Shown here in pieces: positions 1-7,533 of a stretch of DNA of 33,295 nt (positions within the stretch are counted from its first letter, which is position 1; the number at the start of each line of letters is the position of its first letter). The stretch is from assembly GCA_020721025.1 (NCBI GenBank), contig DYNO01000008.1:1-33295 (forward strand), read 5' to 3'. The position numbers and the translations under genes are program-made. The stretch is from Thiomargarita sp. (GTDB taxonomy: Bacteria; Pseudomonadota; Gammaproteobacteria; Beggiatoales; Beggiatoaceae). The notes under the pieces are model-generated. The model saw nothing but the letters and a program-made list of their open reading frames with translations. It did no database searches and was not told the origin of the DNA.

Positions 1-206
1 TCAGTTACAGTAGCATCGCTGAAATTCATTTGAAGGAAAATAAGTTAGCAGAAGCCTTAGCGTGGTATCAAAAAGCTCTTGCAATTGCTGAAAAGTTAGC
101 GGCTCTCGATCCGTTAAACCAGACATTTCAAAAAGACTTGAGAATAGACAAGCGTAAAATTGCAGACATTGAAGCGCGGTTGAAGAAGAAGAAAAAATCA
201 AAATGA
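1..206 (+). CDS. TPR-repeat protein, C-terminal end (partial)
   Basis: The frame beginning at base 3 is open from the window edge to the TGA at 204-206 and gives 67 residues. It starts SYSSIAEIHLKENKLAEALAWYQKALAIAE in two overlapping parts (SYSSIAEIHLKENKL, then AEALAWYQKALAIAE), which has the alternating small and aromatic pattern of a tetratricopeptide repeat. The tail ends in a lysine-rich run (ARLKKKKKSK). TPR units are protein-protein interaction scaffolds; the partner cannot be told from this fragment. The true start lies outside the window. A palindromic repeat begins 9 bases after the stop. Confidence 0.7.
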   Translation, partial: SYSSIAEIHLKENKLAEALAWYQKALAIAEKLAALDPLNQTFQKDLRIDKRKIADIEARLKKKKKSK

Positions 207-214
207 TGGCTGTT

Positions 215-338
215 GTCTGAATCAGAATTTACAGAATTTGAGAATTTTCAGAATGAAAACCAAAACGAGCGGCTGAAAATGAATTGGTTGTTGCCGTTAT
301 TCTGGAAATTCTCAAATTCTGTAAATTCTGATTCAGAC
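215..338. repeat. Palindromic element, copy 1 (40-bp arms)
   Basis: Left arm 215-254 and right arm 299-338 are imperfect reverse complements around a 44-base loop. The outer ends are GTCTGAATCAGAATTTACAG and its complement. Each arm contains AGAATT motifs spaced 8-9 bases apart. The same 40+40 architecture recurs at 21113-21220 and 32522-32646, with a half copy at 927-949. It contains no ORF, so it is best seen as a non-autonomous palindromic repeat. It may also fold as a hairpin between the TPR gene and parDE. Confidence 0.85.
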
Positions 339-372
339 GAAAAATTCTAGTTTTAACAAGGAAAAACTCACC

Positions 373-609
373 ATGAATATCACACTCAATCCTCAAGCAG
401 AAACCTTTGTTCAGCACAAACTCGACTCAGGAAGTTACGACTCGCCCAGCGACCTCATAAACGAAGCTCTGTACCTCATGTCAAAATACGAAAAACGCTT
501 GACTGAACTCAAAACAGAAATTCAAATCGGTATTGAACAAGCCGAACGGGGTGAATGGGTTGATGCAGCAACAATCCTTACCAAATTACAGCAGCGAAGT
601 TTCAAATGA
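373..609 (+). CDS. parD: ParD-family antitoxin (ribbon-helix-helix)
   Basis: This 78-residue protein begins MNITLNPQAETFVQHKLDSG, typical of ParD/CopG antitoxins: a short beta strand (NITLN) for DNA contact, then helices around SYDSPSDLINEALYLM. The C-terminal third is the part that normally wraps the toxin. AAGGA lies 10 bases upstream of the ATG. Its last four bases (ATGA, 606-609) overlap the start of the toxin gene, the usual coupling in such operons. It should neutralise the toxin and repress its own promoter together with it. The family call is firm; the subfamily name is by resemblance. Confidence 0.85.
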   Translation: MNITLNPQAETFVQHKLDSGSYDSPSDLINEALYLMSKYEKRLTELKTEIQIGIEQAERGEWVDAATILTKLQQRSFK

Positions 610-890
610 ATCTCAAATTGACTCAAATCGCTCGTGATGATTTGGAAGAAATTTGGGAGTACATTGCTGCGGAGAATCCCCAAGCGGCGACTCAGGTGAT
701 ACAAAAATTACTGGGAAGTTGCCAATTGTTGGCAGAATATCCGCTGCTGGGACGACAACGAAATGAACTTGCAGACAATTTGCGTAGTTTTCCAGTAAAA
801 AATTACGTCATTTTTTATCGAATCTCTGCGAAAGATTTGGAAGTGATCCGAATTTTAAACGCTGCGCGAGATATTGACAATATTTTTTAA
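606..890 (+). CDS. parE: ParE/RelE-superfamily toxin
   Basis: The 94-residue product (MNLKLTQIARDDLEEIWEYI...) has the ParE layout: a first strand, two helices (ARDDLEEIWEYIAAENPQAA, then a Q/L-rich helix), the turn PLLGRQRNELADNLRSFPVKNYVIFYRI, and a terminal strand with VIRILNAARD. RSFPVKNYVIFYR and the closing arginine-containing strand are diagnostic. ParE proteins usually poison DNA gyrase, whereas RelE relatives cut mRNA on the ribosome; fold similarity alone does not settle the target. Its ATG overlaps the antitoxin stop. The pair sits between two copies of the palindromic repeat (215-338 and 927-949). Confidence 0.85.
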   Translation: MNLKLTQIARDDLEEIWEYIAAENPQAATQVIQKLLGSCQLLAEYPLLGRQRNELADNLRSFPVKNYVIFYRISAKDLEVIRILNAARDIDNIF

Positions 891-926
891 AATCCAGCTA
901 AGGATTTAACTATCATTTTGGCTTTC

Positions 927-949
927 ATTCTGGAAATTCTGATTCAGAC
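927..949. repeat. Half copy of the 40-bp palindromic element
   Basis: ATTCTGGAAATTCTGATTCA followed by GAC reproduces the right arm of the 215-338 element but lacks its middle two AATTCTG units. A further partial GATTCAGA lies at 960-967. It lies between the toxin gene and the next gene. A TATAAT-like box (973-978) follows directly, though no good -35 is seen. Confidence 0.6.
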
Positions 950-1016
950 AATCAATCTTGATTCAGATAAAATATAATATGTGACAATGACTTCCACCCC
1001 ACCAAAGGAATAACCG

Positions 1017-2543
1017 ATGTCCAGCATAAAATCCCTCACTACCCGTTTCATTTACCCATTTTTCTACACCCAAAACGCTACCCTATCCACGCTCACTTTC
1101 AGAGAAAAAACCGTCTGGCAACCCGTCCAACAACCCAAAGAATTCTATCGCCAAGAAATTCTCCAAGGGTTAGAAAACTTTATCTTCGGCGACCCACACA
1201 CCCCCCAATATTTCACGGTCAATCCAGAACTGGCTAACCAATGGTTCGGTCGAGAACTTCACGTCCGCTTCGGTGTCAAATTCGGTGACAAAACCGATCC
1301 CAAAGAATCCTTTTCAGCCAAACTCAGTTCCCACGCTGCCATTGAAATTTTCCTGTCCCCACAAGGTGGCGTTGGTATCCTCTCGATTCCGCTCGAAGCC
1401 ATTGCCATTGAAGACAAACCTGCTGCAAAACGCTTCAACTATCGCCTGTCGCAACATCTGCCCGCAAAAATTCCGCAACTTTTCCTCCCTCAACCCGAAA
1501 ACGCGCATCACATTTCCACACCGCCCGCGCCAGACAGCCCCTTGACCGAACGACTGGGCAAACGTGGGGGAGAATTTACGCTGATCGAATTACGAGATTT
1601 TCTCCTAAGTTCCTTGCAGATCACGCCCATTCAAGAACAATTCTCAATTTATAGCGTCGTCCAGTTTGAAGAATGCGAATTCAGCGAAACCACCCATACC
1701 GATGTTTTCCCGCTACTGGTCAGCATGAGCCATGTCGAAGAACCGCACCACGTTGGCAGTTCAGACATTCCTTACATTCGACTCAATTCACATCATTGGA
1801 GTGGTGTTGGAACATTGGGCGCGGTGCATTTTGTCGCTGATCAAGCAGAAGATATTACATTCAATCAACAACGCATTCCCACCGTATTCAATAAATATTT
1901 CCTGCCATATTTAGCTGCTCTACTGCAACGACTTATTTTACAACACATTTTGAAACAAGCCCAGCAAAATTCTAAACGAGAGCAAGACGCGGCAACCTCT
2001 GCCACCTCTGCCACCCATCTGCAACAGCTTCACAATAAAATGTTAGATTTCATGTTAAACAACTATTTAAGTGAAGTCAGCAGTCGCGAAGTGATTAATC
2101 AATATTACGAATTGGCAAAACGTGGATTACGGGTTGAGCAGTCATTTGAAGTATTGCGCCGCGCCCTACATGATGCTGATTTCAAAGAAGATATGAAATT
2201 TCAGTGTCAATCAACTGACAAAAACCAAGATCATCTCAATCAATTGGTGGCAATGCAGCGCAAAATTGAGTGGCTTGAAGTCTTTTTTGCATCCTACTAC
2301 GCGGGGGCTTTGGCACACTATGTCAGTGCTGGTTGGTTCGGACACTGGTTTGCAAGTGCAAGTACGTTGATCTGGGCTTTCTTTGGAGGCGGGATTGCAT
2401 TATGGTTACTCAAACCTTGGTCACATGAACATCATGATAAATCGAAGAAAATGCTTATTTGGGCATTTATTTTAATCGTAGTGGCATTGGCGATTTGGTT
2501 ATCTGTGGGATTTTGCTGTTATTATAAAGCTCACCATCAGTAA
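1017..2543 (+). CDS. Membrane-anchored protein of unknown family
   Basis: I do not recognise the family of this 508-residue protein. The first ~400 residues are soluble and rich in beta-type segments. A low-complexity ATSATSATH stretch (about residues 327-335, from a 9-base CCTCTGCCA-type tandem repeat) links to a helical part. The C terminus has two hydrophobic segments: about 430-462, which is rich in W, G, F and A, and about 481-502 (LIWAFILIVVALAIWLSV), separated by the charged stretch KPWSHEHHDKSKK. There is no signal peptide, so it is probably a tail-anchored cytoplasmic domain. AAAGGA lies 8 bases before the ATG. Its stop codon falls inside a palindromic repeat (2535-2636). A role is not inferable; it is unlikely to be spurious given its length and coding pattern. 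Confidence 0.75.
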   Translation: MSSIKSLTTRFIYPFFYTQNATLSTLTFREKTVWQPVQQPKEFYRQEILQGLENFIFGDPHTPQYFTVNPELANQWFGRELHVRFGVKFGDKTDPKESFSAKLSSHAAIEIFLSPQGGVGILSIPLEAIAIEDKPAAKRFNYRLSQHLPAKIPQLFLPQPENAHHISTPPAPDSPLTERLGKRGGEFTLIELRDFLLSSLQITPIQEQFSIYSVVQFEECEFSETTHTDVFPLLVSMSHVEEPHHVGSSDIPYIRLNSHHWSGVGTLGAVHFVADQAEDITFNQQRIPTVFNKYFLPYLAALLQRLILQHILKQAQQNSKREQDAATSATSATHLQQLHNKMLDFMLNNYLSEVSSREVINQYYELAKRGLRVEQSFEVLRRALHDADFKEDMKFQCQSTDKNQDHLNQLVAMQRKIEWLEVFFASYYAGALAHYVSAGWFGHWFASASTLIWAFFGGGIALWLLKPWSHEHHDKSKKMLIWAFILIVVALAIWLSVGFCCYYKAHHQ

Positions 2544-2636
2544 GCGTAGGGTGCATAAACGAAGCGTCATACACCTTTGTGAATTTAAACATTTTGGTGC
2601 ATGACACTGCATTTATGCTCCCTACGCTTACTGATG
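2535..2636. repeat. GTAGGGTGCATAAA-type palindromic repeat
   Basis: Arms 2535-2575 and 2596-2636 (41 bases each) are inverted copies with a few mismatches around a 20-base loop. The outer sequence is CATCAGTAAGCGTAGGG and the inner end is TCATACACC/GGTGCATGA. This is the widespread GTAGGGTG... repeat type of cyanobacteria and large sulfur bacteria. The left arm contains the TAA of the upstream gene. The element sits between convergent genes, 17 bases from the pyruvate kinase stop, and so could also end transcription from both sides. Confidence 0.85.
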
Positions 2637-2652
2637 TATTTTAAAAACTAAC

Positions 2653-4077
2653 TCAAACACAAATAATTTTCATTGAGTTAGAACCGCCTGAAATACCACT
2701 TAAATCGCCCTTAGTGATAATGACCAAATCGCCCTGACTGACGGCACCGCATCGCAACAAAGTGTTGATAATTTCTTGATTGGCATGAGCCGAATCGGTG
2801 AGCATCACGTCAAAATCCACCGGATACACGCCACGATACAGCGTTACCTTGCTACAGGTACTCGGCAAGCGCGAAAAAGCAAAAATGGGAATGCCGGAAC
2901 AAATTCGAGACATCCACAAGGGAGTTGAACCTGATTCGGTCAGTGCCGCGACCGCCTTCACATTGAGCAAATGATTCGCGGTGTACATCGTAGCCATCGC
3001 GATTGCTTCATCAATCCGCCCAAATTGGCTGGTCATGCGGTGATCAGAAATTTTGGATTCGGGTTGATGTTCTGCTTCCCGACACACCCGATCCATCGCT
3101 TTCACCACTTCTTCCGGGTATTTTCCCGCTGCGGTTTCTGCCGATAACATCACTGCATCCGAGCCATCAAACACGGCATTTGCCACATCCGACACTTCAG
3201 CACGCGTGGGAATCGGATTTTCAATCATGGTTTCCATCATCTGCGTCGCGGTAATCACGCCCTTGTTTAATTCACGCGCTTGACGAATCAACCGTTTTTG
3301 AATCGAGGGCAGGGCAGCATATCCAACTTCTACCCCCAAATCTCCCCGCGCCACCATGATCGCATCGGCAGCCTTGATGATGGATTCGGCATGATCTAGG
3401 GCTTCCGTCCGCTCAATTTTGGCAATTACGCCCCCGCTCCCGCCTCCCATTTGCAACAGACGACGCGCTTGATGGACATCTTCCGCAGTACGCACAAAAG
3501 AAACTGCAATATAATCCACTTGCCATGCCGCAGCTAGGACAATATCGCTTTTGTCTTTATGGGTGAGTGCCGCAGCAGATAAGCCTCCGCCCTGTAAATT
3601 GATGCCCTTGTTATTGGATAGTACCCCGCCAGCTAACACCGTACAACGAATTTCTGTGCTCACAATTTTGTTGATTTTTAAAGAAATTCTGCCATCATCC
3701 AGCGACAGTACATCATTTGGCTTCACATCGGTCAACAGTTGTTTGTAGGCAATTCCAACCCGTTCTTGAGTGCCTTGATCGCTGGGCAATGCGGCATCTA
3801 AAATAAAGGGATCGCCATTGTTTAACACAATTTTGTCATTCACAAAGCGTTCAATCCGAATTTTCGGTCCCTGCAAATCAGCAATCACTCCGATAGTGCG
3901 TCCCAAGGCACGCGCCCGTTCTCGCAACAAATCCAGTCGTGCTTTGTGAGTTTCTGGGGTTTGATGCGAAAAATTCAAACGCACCACGTCCACGCCGGCG
4001 ATCAAAATTTTATCTAACATCTGAGGATCGTCGGTCGCGGGGCCCAACGTCGCAATAATCTTGGTTCTTCTAAACAT
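2653..4077 (-). CDS. pykA: Pyruvate kinase, type II
   Basis: This enzyme converts phosphoenolpyruvate and ADP to pyruvate and ATP, the last step of glycolysis, in the cytoplasm. The 474 residues match the PykA length. Family landmarks run in order: RRTKIIATLGPATDD at the start, VVRLNFSH, DLQGPKIRIE, LDDGRISLK, LSNNKGIN, the acidic metal-binding region around MVARGDLGVEVG, ITATQMMETMIENPIPTRAE, and AVMLSAETAAGKYPEE. The C-terminal domain ends QGDLVIITKGDLSG, as in E. coli PykA rather than PykF. A short glycine/serine insertion (GGGSGG) near residue 211 is a local oddity. The gene is transcribed alone from a promoter at 4122-4150, towards a convergent neighbour. Confidence 0.97.
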   Translation of the reverse strand: MFRRTKIIATLGPATDDPQMLDKILIAGVDVVRLNFSHQTPETHKARLDLLRERARALGRTIGVIADLQGPKIRIERFVNDKIVLNNGDPFILDAALPSDQGTQERVGIAYKQLLTDVKPNDVLSLDDGRISLKINKIVSTEIRCTVLAGGVLSNNKGINLQGGGLSAAALTHKDKSDIVLAAAWQVDYIAVSFVRTAEDVHQARRLLQMGGGSGGVIAKIERTEALDHAESIIKAADAIMVARGDLGVEVGYAALPSIQKRLIRQARELNKGVITATQMMETMIENPIPTRAEVSDVANAVFDGSDAVMLSAETAAGKYPEEVVKAMDRVCREAEHQPESKISDHRMTSQFGRIDEAIAMATMYTANHLLNVKAVAALTESGSTPLWMSRICSGIPIFAFSRLPSTCSKVTLYRGVYPVDFDVMLTDSAHANQEIINTLLRCGAVSQGDLVIITKGDLSGISGGSNSMKIICV

Positions 4078-4121
4078 GGATAACTCATTGGAGTGGTTAA
4101 AAGAAATTTTTTGTCCGCGCT

Positions 4122-4150
4122 ACTGTACCGATCTCATGTTACATCGTCAA
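4122..4150 (-). promoter_or_regulatory. Sigma70-type promoter of pykA
   Basis: On the minus strand TTGACG (4150-4145) is followed after 17 bases by TACAGT (4127-4122), about 45 bases upstream of the pykA start. Spacing is optimal and the -35 matches 5 of 6 consensus positions. Confidence 0.55.
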
Positions 4151-4199
4151 GTATTTATCCGAATTTAACACGCAACCGGGTTTTTAAACTGACCACAGA

Positions 4200-5813
4200 T
4201 CAACGATTTTTAAACAAAGCCGCTTGTAACAACGATTGAGTATAAGGATGTTGCGGATTGGTAAAGATATGTTCTGTACTGCCCTGTTCAATCAATTTCC
4301 CCGTTTGCATCACGATTAAACGATGCGCCATCGCTCGCACTACTTTTAAATCATGGGTGATAAACAGATAACTGATGTTATGCTTCACTTGCAATTTTCT
4401 CAACAATTCAAGCACTTGTTTTTGCACTGAGACATCCAACGCGCTGGTCGGTTCGTCCAATAAAATCAATTTGGGTTCTAAAATTACCACGCGCGCAATT
4501 GCAATGCGTTGGCGTTGTCCCCCAGAAAATTCATGCGGATATCGCCACAACATCGTTTCGTCTAAACCCACTTCCCGCAACACTTTGACAATTTTTTCAC
4601 GACGTTGCAGCCGATTGAGTTTGGGAAAATGGATTTTCAACCCTTCACCGACAATTTCTTCCACCGTCATGCGCGGCGATAGTGAGGAATAGGGGTCTTG
4701 AAATACCACTTGAAATTCTTTGCGTAGCGGGCGTAATTCACGGGAACGCAGTTGATCTAACCGTTTGCTATCAAAGACAATTTCACCTTCACACCCTTGC
4801 AAACGTAACAAACACATTCCCAGTGTCGTTTTGCCGGAGCCGGATTCTCCAACAATTCCCAAGGTTTCACCGGGATAAAGTGCAACATCGACTCTATCGA
4901 CTGCCTTGATATTACTCACAATTCGCTTAAAAATGATTCCTTGCTTGACGGGAAAATGACAAAAAATTTGTTTGCCAGACAACAACGGCTTATCTTTTTG
5001 AGAAATCGCGCCCTTAATCAAACGCTTGGGTTCACTATCAAGCAAATGTTTGGTGTAAGCATGGCGGGGATGTCGAAATAAATCATGAACTCCCGCTTGT
5101 TCAACAATAATTCCCTTTTGCATCACACAGATACGTTCGGCAAAGCGTTTGACCAAGTTTAAATCGTGGGTGATCAACAACACTGCCATACCGAATTCTT
5201 TTTGCATTTGCTCAAGTAATTCAATAATCTGCAACTGAATTGTCACATCTAAGGCGGTGGTCGGTTCGTCAGCGATCAGCAACTTGGGACGACATGCCAA
5301 TGCCATCGCAATCATCACGCGTTGCCGCTGTCCACCAGAAAGCATGTGGGGATAGGCTTCAAAACGTTTCTCAGGCTCAGGAATTCCCGTGAGTCGCAAC
5401 AGCTCAAGCATCTGGTTGCGCGCCGCGGAACGACTCATGCCTTCGTGCAATAACAGCGGTTCAATCAATTGGTTACCGATGGGATAGACTGGATTGAGCG
5501 AGGTCATCGGCTCTTGAAAGATCATCGAAATTTCTTTGCCCCGTACCTTGCGTAATCGCGCCTGACTGACTTGTAATAAATTTTCGCTTTGAAATTCTAT
5601 CTGACCACTGGGATAATAAACTTGTTGTGGATCATGGAGTTGTAGGATTGACAATGCGGTGACCGATTTACCGGAACCTGACTCACCAACGAGGGCTAAT
5701 TTTTCACCGGGTTGAATATGAAAGCTAATTTGATGAACGACTTCTGTCGATGGTTCGGCGCGCCGTCCAAATGTCACTGATAAATCTTTGATACTTAACA
5801 ACGGTTTGAGCAT
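4200..5813 (-). CDS. yejF: Double-ATPase subunit of a peptide ABC importer (YejF-like)
   Basis: This cytoplasmic ATPase has two fused nucleotide-binding domains and would power import of peptides or microcin C-like compounds with YejA/B/E-type partners. Each half has Walker A (GESGSGKS and GESGSGKT), the signature SGGQRQR, Walker B with the catalytic E (LLIADEP, LILLDEP) and a switch histidine (ITHDL). Oligopeptide-type C-terminal motifs ([22 protein letters not shown]) end each half. I chose the ATG at 5813 (537 aa) because GGGAA lies 8 bases upstream and the protein then starts [15 protein letters not shown] like YejF. An in-frame ATG at 5873 would add 20 residues but has no ribosome site. 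No permease or binding protein lies alongside. Confidence 0.9.
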   Translation of the reverse strand: MLKPLLSIKDLSVTFGRRAEPSTEVVHQISFHIQPGEKLALVGESGSGKSVTALSILQLHDPQQVYYPSGQIEFQSENLLQVSQARLRKVRGKEISMIFQEPMTSLNPVYPIGNQLIEPLLLHEGMSRSAARNQMLELLRLTGIPEPEKRFEAYPHMLSGGQRQRVMIAMALACRPKLLIADEPTTALDVTIQLQIIELLEQMQKEFGMAVLLITHDLNLVKRFAERICVMQKGIIVEQAGVHDLFRHPRHAYTKHLLDSEPKRLIKGAISQKDKPLLSGKQIFCHFPVKQGIIFKRIVSNIKAVDRVDVALYPGETLGIVGESGSGKTTLGMCLLRLQGCEGEIVFDSKRLDQLRSRELRPLRKEFQVVFQDPYSSLSPRMTVEEIVGEGLKIHFPKLNRLQRREKIVKVLREVGLDETMLWRYPHEFSGGQRQRIAIARVVILEPKLILLDEPTSALDVSVQKQVLELLRKLQVKHNISYLFITHDLKVVRAMAHRLIVMQTGKLIEQGSTEHIFTNPQHPYTQSLLQAALFKNR

Positions 5814-5876
5814 GTGAAAATTCCCATGACGAGTCAGATTTTTTACACAGGTATCAAGATGTGATTGATTCAATTT

Positions 5877-6317
5877 TTAGGATGAGATTTTTTTCTTCAT
5901 CGGCTTGACCAAATCACCCACTTTAACATCTTTCAATGGAACGACTTGTGGTGGAGATTCTTCAATAATTTCGTCTTCTCTTGAAAAATTTAGGATATCG
6001 TTCCGCTTGATGATTCTTTTTCTAGGGGGATAATATTCCGCTGACACCAAGGTCGTCGTTTTTTCTTGAATATGTTTTGGTTTAGCAATACCTTTGACAA
6101 TTTCCAGTTTTCCGAGATTTTCCCCGGTGTCTGGATCAAACAATTCTTCACCGATTGCATAAATTAGAAATCGATCATTGGGAGAAATACCGTCATTATC
6201 TCCCTTATTAATCACGACTTCATCGTCATCATAACCTCTGTCAATAACATACAGCACTTTTCCAAAAACAGCACCAATATTGACTTTTTCCACATCCTTC
6301 ACATTTTGAGCGTTCAT
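5877..6317 (-). CDS. Small protein with FlgT-C-like beta domain, unknown function
   Basis: Its 146 residues centre on EVVINKGDNDGISPNDRFLI...GEELFDPDTGENLGKLEIVKGIAK. This pattern (a G.NDGI..GDRF strand, DP.TGE.LG, then a second barrel strand) occurs in FlgT C-terminal-like and other bacterial SH3-like barrels. The C-terminal part (VPLKDVKVGDLVKPMKKK) repeats a VGD.V turn. No signal peptide or membrane segment is visible. Its ATG overlaps the stop of the upstream membrane protein (ATGA, 6314-6317), so the two are translationally coupled and probably act together. The biochemical role is unknown. Confidence 0.75.
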   Translation of the reverse strand: MNAQNVKDVEKVNIGAVFGKVLYVIDRGYDDDEVVINKGDNDGISPNDRFLIYAIGEELFDPDTGENLGKLEIVKGIAKPKHIQEKTTTLVSAEYYPPRKRIIKRNDILNFSREDEIIEESPPQVVPLKDVKVGDLVKPMKKKISS

Positions 6318-6820
6318 TCAATGACCTCAATGTTTACATATCGACGAGATAACACAGTTTTAAATATCAAGGTGTTACGAATTTTTGGCGAGAGTTTTTC
6401 ATCTTCTTTGTTGATAAATTTGATAATTTGTATTTGAATCATTCCATTTTCTTGGATATTGAGCACGTAACCAATTGCGATAGGTTCTTCATATCCACTT
6501 TTATTTTTATAAATGGATAGAAACGATTCAGACGAAAGATTCATGTCTGTTTTTATGATAAGTATCTGTTTATTAGCGATATAGTCTATAATTTTTGTTT
6601 CTCCTGGATATTTTTTAAAAGTGGCGATGGCAAGAATTATTTTCATTAAGATGATTCCAACGGTCAGCGACAACCAGATACAAAATAGCAACCATTTGAT
6701 TGATATCATGGCATTAATATCAATAAACAAGGAAACGATGGTGGAAAGAACGCTAATGACTGTAATTGCAATGTAAAAACCTTCATTCCATAAAATTTGC
6801 TTAAATAACTTGAAGATCAT
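6314..6820 (-). CDS. Two-helix membrane protein, unknown function
   Basis: This 168-residue protein has two predicted transmembrane segments near the N terminus (about 14-34, IAITVISVLSTIVSLFI; about 43-68, WLLFCIWLSLTVGIILMKII). A soluble C-terminal domain of about 95 residues, rich in I and K, follows. It overlaps the next gene downstream by four bases. The truncated coding stretch at 6828-6989 ends 7 bases upstream of its start, suggesting a former three-gene operon. The base composition is more AT-rich than the pykA and yejF genes nearby. I do not recognise a family. Confidence 0.7.
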   Translation of the reverse strand: MIFKLFKQILWNEGFYIAITVISVLSTIVSLFIDINAMISIKWLLFCIWLSLTVGIILMKIILAIATFKKYPGETKIIDYIANKQILIIKTDMNLSSESFLSIYKNKSGYEEPIAIGYVLNIQENGMIQIQIIKFINKEDEKLSPKIRNTLIFKTVLSRRYVNIEVIE

Positions 6821-6827
6821 GCTTGAC

Positions 6828-6989
6828 TCACAATTTTAAAATGGAATAAGGACAATCTTGAGGAAAAACGTTCAATTTGGTTTCCTCCATTGCTAATTTT
6901 AGCGCATTTGGATAAGCCTGTTGAGTATATTCAGATGATTGATTTTCGCGCTTGTTGGACACAAATGTGATTTCGGTGAAACGCATCAA
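6828..6989 (-). pseudogene. 3' remnant of a gene cut by the structured-RNA repeat
   Basis: The frame reads LMRFTEITFVSNKRENQSSE and on to YSILKL, then stops 7 bases before the next gene. It looks coding and co-directional with the two genes downstream. Upstream it runs straight into the direct repeat that starts at 6990. The only in-frame start is a TTG at 7070 inside that repeat, giving an 80-residue hybrid. The same repeat sequence at 24.2 kb, read in this frame, leads to unrelated residues. I therefore read it as a gene whose 5' part was displaced. A genuine short gene cannot be excluded. Confidence 0.4.
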
Positions 6990-6993
6990 AGGG

Positions 6994-7022
6994 TTGACAA
7001 CTATCACTGGTTTTATTATCAT
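6994..7022 (+). promoter_or_regulatory. Sigma70-like promoter of structured RNA copy A
   Basis: TTGACA (6994-6999), 17 bases, TATCAT (7017-7022). The same boxes and spacing recur in copy B (24208-24236), although the spacer has changed at a few positions between the copies. Transcription would begin near 7029. Confidence 0.6.
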
Positions 7023-7028
7023 CGGTAA

Positions 7029-7389
7029 CAGTTTGTTATTGATTACAATCGATTTAACATTGTATTTCAAGTATTAAGCATGTGGTAATGGACTACGTTT
7101 TATAAAAAACAAATGTGTTTTACGGTGAGAACCAAGCCTATGATGGTATTGTTTACAAACGTAGTCCCGTGATTTAACGACATAAATAGATATAGTTGTT
7201 AAAACTATAAAGCTTGTTCCTACGAAAGTAGGAGTCCACGACACGATCCGGCGGGACTCTAAATGCACGTAAGAAAACTAACCGGGTGGAAGCGGGTCTA
7301 AGACTTAAGCAATCAAGCAGTTGTGTTGACGACGTGAGAATTATTCGCACATCTCCTCGTGTTAATGTTTATTAACTTTTTAGGAACGG
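7029..7389 (+). ncRNA. Structured RNA repeat copy A (HEARO/omega-RNA-like candidate)
   Basis: The stretch 6990-7389 is a direct repeat of 24204-24593. Stems visible here are: GGACTACGTTT (7090-7100) with AAACGTAGTCC (7157-7167); ATAGTT with AACTAT (about 7191-7207); TCCTAC-GAAA-GTAGGA (7218-7233); AGTCC with GGACT just 3' of it; GTGAGAAT..ATTCGCAC (7334-7350); and GTTAAT-GTTT-ATTAAC followed by TTTTT (7361-7381). A terminal AGGAACGG (7382-7389) looks like a ribosome-binding site. The size, order of hairpins, the AGCAAT loop (7308-7313) and the 3' end recall omega-RNAs of IscB (HEARO). That comparison is from memory, not a search. No nuclease ORF follows. Confidence 0.5.
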
Positions 7390-7419
7390 TGGAATTGATT
7401 GCAAGGATAAAAGAGTTAT

Positions 7420-7498
7420 GTAGGGTGGATGAAGCATCTTTTGCCCATCATTTCATCAACGTAAAATTTGGTGGGTAGTGATAAACCTGTTACCCACC
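7420..7498. repeat. GTAGGGTGGAT-type repeat, with hairpin behind the SQR-like gene
   Basis: GTAGGGTGGATGAAGCATC begins a copy of the same general repeat family as 14343-14394 (shared GGGTGGAT, TTGCCCA, TAAAA). Its right part, GGTGGGTA (7470-7477) with TACCCACC (7491-7498), forms an 8-bp hairpin. On the minus strand this hairpin lies about 35 bases beyond the stop of the flavoprotein gene and is followed by AAATTTT. It may act as that gene's terminator. Confidence 0.55.
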
Positions 7499-7533
7499 TC
7501 ACTAATTATCCAAACTATTTAATATAATTGAAT

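Noticed and set aside
215-338. CRISPR array
   Set aside because: The AGAATT motifs are spaced 8-9 bases apart and arranged as a single large palindrome, with no 25-40 base repeats or unique spacers.
7074-7268. 64-codon minus-strand ORF
   Set aside because: It lies wholly within the structured-RNA repeat; the matching region of copy B has indels, and the product has no protein-like features.
6990-7389. Group II intron remnant as the explanation of the structured repeat
   Set aside because: Neither strand shows a recognisable domain V or a reverse-transcriptase ORF, and a promoter plus terminator-like hairpin at the ends fits an independent RNA gene better. It remains an alternative to test.
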